DNA of 38,256 bases from Candidatus Neomarinimicrobiota bacterium (GTDB lineage Bacteria; Fidelibacterota; SORT01): contig JACZTG010000023.1 of assembly GCA_022573815.1 (NCBI GenBank), forward strand, positions 1 through 38,256. Reading direction: 5' to 3'. Of the stretch, positions 33,769 through 38,256 are shown piece after piece (the first letter of the stretch is position 1; every line of letters starts with the position of its first letter). The notes under the pieces are model-generated. The model had not been told where the DNA came from, did no database searches, and was given only the letters and a program-made list of their open reading frames with translations. Position numbers and translations under genes: made by a program.

Positions 33769-36700
33769 AACCCGATAGACCTAAATCGGTTTTAATCATC
33801 GGTTCCGGCCCGATAGTGATCGGGCAGGGAGCGGAATTCGATTACTCCGGCACACAGGCTTGCAAAGTTCTGAAAAGCGAGGGAATAAGGGTTATTTTGG
33901 TTAACAGTAACCCCGCTACGATAATGACAGACCCGGAAATCGCCGATGCTACATATGTTGAGCCTATAACGGCAGCCGTCCTCGAAGAAGTGATAAAGAA
34001 GGAAAAACCCGATGCGATATTGCCCACAATGGGCGGTCAGACCGGACTGAACGTTGCGGTAGAACTTGCGGAATCAGGTTTCTTAGACAAGCATAACGTT
34101 GAATTGATCGGCGCAAAATTGGAAGCGATAAAAAAAGCTGAAGACAGAGACCTGTTCAAAAAGGCAGCGGCAGCGGTGGGTCTGAATGTTCCTTTAGGCG
34201 ACATCGCGCGGTCTTGGGAGGATGCGGAAAAGCTCATTGAGAAAATCGGATTCCCGGCGATCATTCGACCCGCATTTACACTTGGCGGTTCAGGCGGAAA
34301 CACGGCATACAATATAGAAGAGTATAAAACTCAAGTCGAATGGGGCTTAGCGGCAAGTCCGGTTTCGGAGCTGATGATAGAGCAGTCGATAATCGGTTGG
34401 AAAGAATATGAGCTGGAAGTGATGAGAGACAGAGCGGATAACGTAGTGATTGTCTGCTCGATAGAAAATTTCGATCCTATGGGGGTGCACACCGGAGACA
34501 GTATTACAGTGGCGCCGCAGCAGACATTATCCGATGTGGAATATCAGGAAATGAGGGATAAATCCATCGCTCTCATACGTGAGATAGGCGTGGAAACGGG
34601 CGGCTCGAATATTCAGTTTGCCGTCAATCCGAAAAACGGCGAAATGATGGTGATAGAAATGAACCCGCGCGTTTCCAGGAGTTCGGCGCTTGCCAGCAAG
34701 GCTACTGGGTTTCCGATAGCGAAGATAGCTGCTCAATTGGCGATAGGCTACACGCTTGACGAGATCGTCAACGACATTACCGGGGAAACTCCGGCGTGTT
34801 TTGAACCGACGCTGGATTACATCGTTGTAAAAATTCCCAGATGGGACTTCGAGAAATTCCCCAAGACCGACAAGCGGCTCGGGGTTCAGATGAAAGCTGT
34901 CGGCGAGGTGATGGCGTTCGGCAGGAACTTCCGGGAAGCTTTACAGAAAGCGCTCAGGTCGCTGGAGATAGGAAGAAGCGGACTCGAAGAGGAATCGCTG
35001 AGCGTTTTATACGAAACTTCAGATGAAGAAAAGTTGAGCGAAATGCGAACCAACCTTGGAATGGTACGCAGCAGAAAAATATTCGATATTCGAGCGGCTT
35101 TTATTTTAGGAATGGAAGTTGACGAAGTAAACAAACTGACGCAGATAGACCCCTGGTTCCTGAATCAGATTAAAATGATAGTAAAGGACGAAAAAGAGAT
35201 AGCTCTGTTAGGGAGTAACGGCGGATTCAAAGACGCAGAGTCTATCAGGAAAGCAAAAGAAAACGGTTTTTCAGATGTTCACATCGCCTATATGACTGGG
35301 ACTACGGAAGAAGAGTTCCGCGCTAAAAGAAAAGAAATGGGCGTTAAGGCGGTCTTCAAAACAGTGGACACCTGCGCGGCGGAGTTTCGGTCTAACACGC
35401 CTTATATGTATTCCACTTATGAGCAGGAGGATGAGAATCAAAAAACCGGGAAGAAGAATGTCATTATTCTCGGCAGCGGTCCAAACAGGATAGGACAGGG
35501 GATAGAGTTCGATTATTGCTGCGTGCATGCGGTTATGGCGCTTAGGGAAGAAGGGTACGAAGTCTCTATGATAAACTGTAATCCCGAAACTGTCAGCACA
35601 GATTATGATACTACGGATAAGCTGTTTTTCGAGCCGTTGACTTTCGAGGATGTGATGAACGTTGTGGATTCGGAGGAGCCTGACGGCATTATGATTCAAT
35701 TCGGCGGGCAGACTCCGCTTAAGTTGGCTTCCGCACTTCAAAAGGCGGGCTGTACTATTCTCGGCACATCACCGGAGAATATAGATTTTGCCGAAGACAG
35801 GGAAAAGTTCGGGGAGGTTCTAAACGGTCTTAACATAAAACACCCTGATTACGGTGTGGCATATTCTGTTGAAGAGGCTGTGGAAGTTGCGGAGCGAATA
35901 GGATTCCCCGTGCTTGTGAGACCTTCATATGTTCTGGGCGGCAGGGGAATGCAAATTGCTTACGAGGTTGATTCCATGAGGATATTTATGAAACGCGCGG
36001 CGGAAGTGACCCCGGAGCATCCCGTTTTTATAGATAATTTTATTGAAGGAGCCACAGAATTTGATGTGGACGCTATCTATGATGGTGAGAAGGTGCTTAT
36101 CGGCGGGATAATGCAGCATATTGAGGAGGTCGGGATACATTCGGGAGATTCCGCTTGTGTGCTTCCCCCTTATCAGGTCAGCGGTAAGGAATTGGAAATT
36201 ATCAGGGAATATACGGAGAAGATAGCGATTGCATTGGAAGTCAGGGGGCTTTTGAATGTTCAGTACGCCACAAGAGACGGAGTAGTCTATGTCATTGAAG
36301 CGAATCCGCGCGGCTCGAGGACCGTACCGTTCGTCAGCAAATCAACAGGATTGCAACTTGCCAAGATAGCCGCGAAAGTCGCCGTAGGGATAACCTTAAA
36401 AGAACAAGGAATTGAAGAACCGCCCGAGTTGACTCATATAGCGATAAAAGAGCCTGTATTTCCGTTTACCAAGTTTCCCGGAATTTCGGTTTTCGGAGGA
36501 CCCGAAATGCGTTCCACAGGCGAGGTTATGGGGATATCCCATTCATTCGGAGAAGCGTTCGCCAAAGCGTTCTGGGCTAAAGGTCATAAACTCCCCGAAT
36601 CGGGAGGCGTTTTTATCAGCGTGAATGACGGCGATAAACGAAAAGCGGTGGAAATCGCCCGTGATTTCGCCGAATTAGGCTTTGATTTGATAGCCACCGA

Positions 36701-36998
36701 TGGAACTGCCAAAGTTCTGCGTCAGAACGGTTTGAACGCTAAATCGGTCCATAAAGTGGCTGAAAACCGCCCGAATGTTGTTGACCTGATAGTGAATGGA
36801 GAGATAAATATTATTGTGAATACGCCTCTCGGCAAGGCGTCTCGCTACGATGAGCGGGCTATCGGGGACGCGGCAATCAAGTATCAACTGCCGTGCATCA
36901 CTACTATTTCGGGAGCGGCGGCAGCTGTTCGAGGTATCAGAGCGCTGAAAAGAGGCGGCGTTCTGAACGTTAAAAGCCTTCAGGAATATCATAAGTAA
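33765..36998 (+). CDS. carB: Carbamoyl-phosphate synthase large subunit (CTG start)
   Basis: Assembles carbamoyl phosphate from bicarbonate, ammonia and two ATP. The two homologous ATP-grasp halves each carry GSGP(I/N)...IGQGxEFDY, and an MGS-like allosteric domain closes the chain. The usual start codons give a protein beginning at GTG 33816, which would cut off the first glycine loop. Reading back to CTG at 33765 restores [21 protein letters not shown], giving 1077 residues, the family's standard length. AAGGAG (33751-33756) is 8 nt before this CTG, and CTGA overlaps the carA stop. No ATG, GTG or TTG lies in frame nearby. Confidence 0.93.
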   Translation: MKPDRPKSVLIIGSGPIVIGQGAEFDYSGTQACKVLKSEGIRVILVNSNPATIMTDPEIADATYVEPITAAVLEEVIKKEKPDAILPTMGGQTGLNVAVELAESGFLDKHNVELIGAKLEAIKKAEDRDLFKKAAAAVGLNVPLGDIARSWEDAEKLIEKIGFPAIIRPAFTLGGSGGNTAYNIEEYKTQVEWGLAASPVSELMIEQSIIGWKEYELEVMRDRADNVVIVCSIENFDPMGVHTGDSITVAPQQTLSDVEYQEMRDKSIALIREIGVETGGSNIQFAVNPKNGEMMVIEMNPRVSRSSALASKATGFPIAKIAAQLAIGYTLDEIVNDITGETPACFEPTLDYIVVKIPRWDFEKFPKTDKRLGVQMKAVGEVMAFGRNFREALQKALRSLEIGRSGLEEESLSVLYETSDEEKLSEMRTNLGMVRSRKIFDIRAAFILGMEVDEVNKLTQIDPWFLNQIKMIVKDEKEIALLGSNGGFKDAESIRKAKENGFSDVHIAYMTGTTEEEFRAKRKEMGVKAVFKTVDTCAAEFRSNTPYMYSTYEQEDENQKTGKKNVIILGSGPNRIGQGIEFDYCCVHAVMALREEGYEVSMINCNPETVSTDYDTTDKLFFEPLTFEDVMNVVDSEEPDGIMIQFGGQTPLKLASALQKAGCTILGTSPENIDFAEDREKFGEVLNGLNIKHPDYGVAYSVEEAVEVAERIGFPVLVRPSYVLGGRGMQIAYEVDSMRIFMKRAAEVTPEHPVFIDNFIEGATEFDVDAIYDGEKVLIGGIMQHIEEVGIHSGDSACVLPPYQVSGKELEIIREYTEKIAIALEVRGLLNVQYATRDGVVYVIEANPRGSRTVPFVSKSTGLQLAKIAAKVAVGITLKEQGIEEPPELTHIAIKEPVFPFTKFPGISVFGGPEMRSTGEVMGISHSFGEAFAKAFWAKGHKLPESGGVFISVNDGDKRKAVEIARDFAELGFDLIATDGTAKVLRQNGLNAKSVHKVAENRPNVVDLIVNGEINIIVNTPLGKASRYDERAIGDAAIKYQLPCITTISGAAAAVRGIRALKRGGVLNVKSLQEYHK

Positions 36999-37012
36999 AT
37001 TCTGACGTTCCG

Positions 37013-38137
37013 TCAGATCTTGATATAGAGTTTCTTCCTGTCCATCAGCCACATCAGCAGTAAAAATCCGCTAATATAGGAAAGCGCCCACGCCAAGGAA
37101 GCGCCCATTGGAGGGAGCCACGAAGTATATAATGCGTGGTAAAGCACCTGTTGAAGATTTGTTGTACTGTTATCGGGATTGGTGAATTTTATCAGGAACG
37201 TTATCCGTGCTACGAAGCCTGAGAGGACAAATACCGCTATCGAGTTTTTGCCGTATAGAACGAACGGACGCGTCCATTTTCGCCAGTTCATTACCTCAAC
37301 AGCCCAGTAACAGAACGCAAGGAATATGAGAGCAAAGCCTGTTGTATAAACGACATACGAGCTGGTCCAGATAGCCTTATTCCAGGGGAACCACATATCC
37401 ATTATCCAGCCTATCAGAAGTCCGAGGTTTCCGGCTATCAGCATCCAGACAGTAATTTCTATCTTGGTTTTGTCCGCTTTCAGCCACCAGCCGGTGAGAA
37501 CACCGGTGAGCGTTGTGGCGATCGCAGGCAGAGTACTGAACAGACCTTCCGGATCCCAGGTTTTAGTCTGGCTCCACATATGCCCTGTCAGTAATTTCTG
37601 ATCAATAAACGCTGCAAAATTTCCTTCAGGCGACAGATCACCTGCGCCAAAGCCGGGTACGGGAATCAGATTCATAGCGAGCCAATAAAACGTAAGCAGT
37701 CCGAGAGCCCAAAATGCCTGTCCTTTCCACTTACTGTTGAGAACAATAATAGAGGTAAAGAAATAACAAACAGCGATACGCTGGAGAACACCGGGAATTC
37801 TGATGGTGGACAGATTGAAATATGGGAAGCCCGCTAAGAACATTCCAAGCGCAAAAATAATAATGCTTCGGCGGCTGACTGCAAGCATCAAAGATTTCTT
37901 GCTTGCTCCCGCCTCCAAGCGTTTCGGCATTGACAGCGTCATCGCCACGCCCACAATAAAGAGGAAGAAAGGGAAAATCAAATCGGTAAATGTCACTCCG
38001 TGCCATTCCGAGTGACGGAGCTGCGGATATACATTACTCCAGCTGCCGGGATTGTTTACGAGAATCATTCCGGCAATGGTTATTCCGCGAAACGCATCTA
38101 ACGAAATTAGCCGCCCGGAATTTCCGGATTCGCTCAT
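37013..38137 (-). CDS. Membrane acyltransferase of the HGSNAT/YeiB (DUF5009-like) family
   Basis: A 374-residue polytopic membrane protein with about ten hydrophobic segments. The N-terminus RLISLDAFRGITIAGMILVNN and HSEWHGVTFTDLIFPFFLFIVG are the hallmarks of the heparan-alpha-glucosaminide N-acetyltransferase-like family (NagX/DUF5009/DUF1624). These proteins are thought to transfer acyl groups across the membrane to sugars; the bacterial substrates are mostly unknown. It converges on carB with a gap of only 14 nt. A weak promoter is possible at 38172-38200. Confidence 0.9.
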   Translation of the reverse strand: MSESGNSGRLISLDAFRGITIAGMILVNNPGSWSNVYPQLRHSEWHGVTFTDLIFPFFLFIVGVAMTLSMPKRLEAGASKKSLMLAVSRRSIIIFALGMFLAGFPYFNLSTIRIPGVLQRIAVCYFFTSIIVLNSKWKGQAFWALGLLTFYWLAMNLIPVPGFGAGDLSPEGNFAAFIDQKLLTGHMWSQTKTWDPEGLFSTLPAIATTLTGVLTGWWLKADKTKIEITVWMLIAGNLGLLIGWIMDMWFPWNKAIWTSSYVVYTTGFALIFLAFCYWAVEVMNWRKWTRPFVLYGKNSIAVFVLSGFVARITFLIKFTNPDNSTTNLQQVLYHALYTSWLPPMGASLAWALSYISGFLLLMWLMDRKKLYIKI

Positions 38138-38171
38138 TATTGATACCTATATAGTGAAAGAATTAATGAAG

Positions 38172-38200
38172 AATATCTTACATACATTAGGAAGTTTCAA
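38172..38200 (-). promoter_or_regulatory. Possible promoter of the acyltransferase gene
   Basis: On the minus strand: TTGAAA, a 17-nt spacer and GATATT. Spacing is ideal but both hexamers are imperfect. Confidence 0.35.
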
Positions 38201-38256
38201 GGAGTATCTTCTATCTGGTTCTTGATTTTAGTTTCAGAACTAAGATATATTGGAAT

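Noticed and set aside
1-38256. tRNA, rRNA, CRISPR array, prophage or IS transposase
   Set aside because: I looked in the gaps and found no cloverleaf, regular repeat-spacer pattern or transposase motif.

Overview
The window is 38 kb of a bacterial chromosome, densely coding and AT-leaning, with short intergenic gaps. Three things point to the FCB group (Bacteroidota/Chlorobiota/Ignavibacteriota/Neomarinimicrobiota): a C-terminal type IX secretion sorting domain (NYPNPFNP motif), large PD40-propeller outer-membrane proteins and a lipoprotein with Big_5-type Ig domains. Several promoters read as the ordinary TTGACA-N17-TATAnT form rather than the Bacteroidota -33/-7 form. Neomarinimicrobiota or a similar deep FCB lineage is my best guess, not a proof. 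TTG starts are common, start/stop overlaps (NTGA, TAATG) are frequent, and carB appears to start with CTG.

Layout: 1-372 is the tail of a BNR-type protein and a hairpin. 373-1767 (-) is a secreted LVIVD-repeat protein with a T9SS tag. 1950-3891 (+) is msrP-msrQ-OsmC, periplasmic methionine sulfoxide repair plus a thiol peroxidase. 3888-5818 (-) is ygfZ and a LysM lipoprotein. 5970-9107 (+) is a large secreted protein joining a metallopeptidase, a six-blade TolB-like propeller and an outer-membrane barrel. 9295-18460 (+) is a long co-directional run: radA, tgt, a Cof-type HAD phosphatase, an M48 peptidase, an AhpD-like peroxidase, an Ig-like lipoprotein, dapF, manC and a small conserved protein. 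18478-24497 (+) holds a GAF-SpoIIE phosphatase, an acyl-CoA synthetase, an EF-G-like GTPase and a HIT protein, ending in a strong hairpin. 24594-25869 is a divergent SDR/HxlR pair with a palindrome-rich control region. 25984-32078 (+) holds a Trm112-like protein, a YbhN-type membrane protein, a nucleotide-sugar dehydrogenase and metH. 32079-32682 is a non-coding block of palindromic repeats, followed by carA-carB (+) and an HGSNAT/YeiB-type membrane acyltransferase (-).

The standout is at 13865-14410. What looks like two short genes is one 181-residue AhpD/peroxidase-family gene whose second active-site cysteine codon is an in-frame TGA. A strong stem-loop begins 10 nt after that TGA, with a GGU tip 17 nt after it. 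This is the expected layout of a bacterial selenocysteine codon with its SECIS element. The other AhpD active-site residues (Glu67, Cys79, His86) are in register. No selA, selB, selC or selD gene lies in this window, so decoding must be confirmed elsewhere in the genome. Redox functions recur (MsrPQ, OsmC, this peroxidase, an HxlR regulator), but most other genes are housekeeping.
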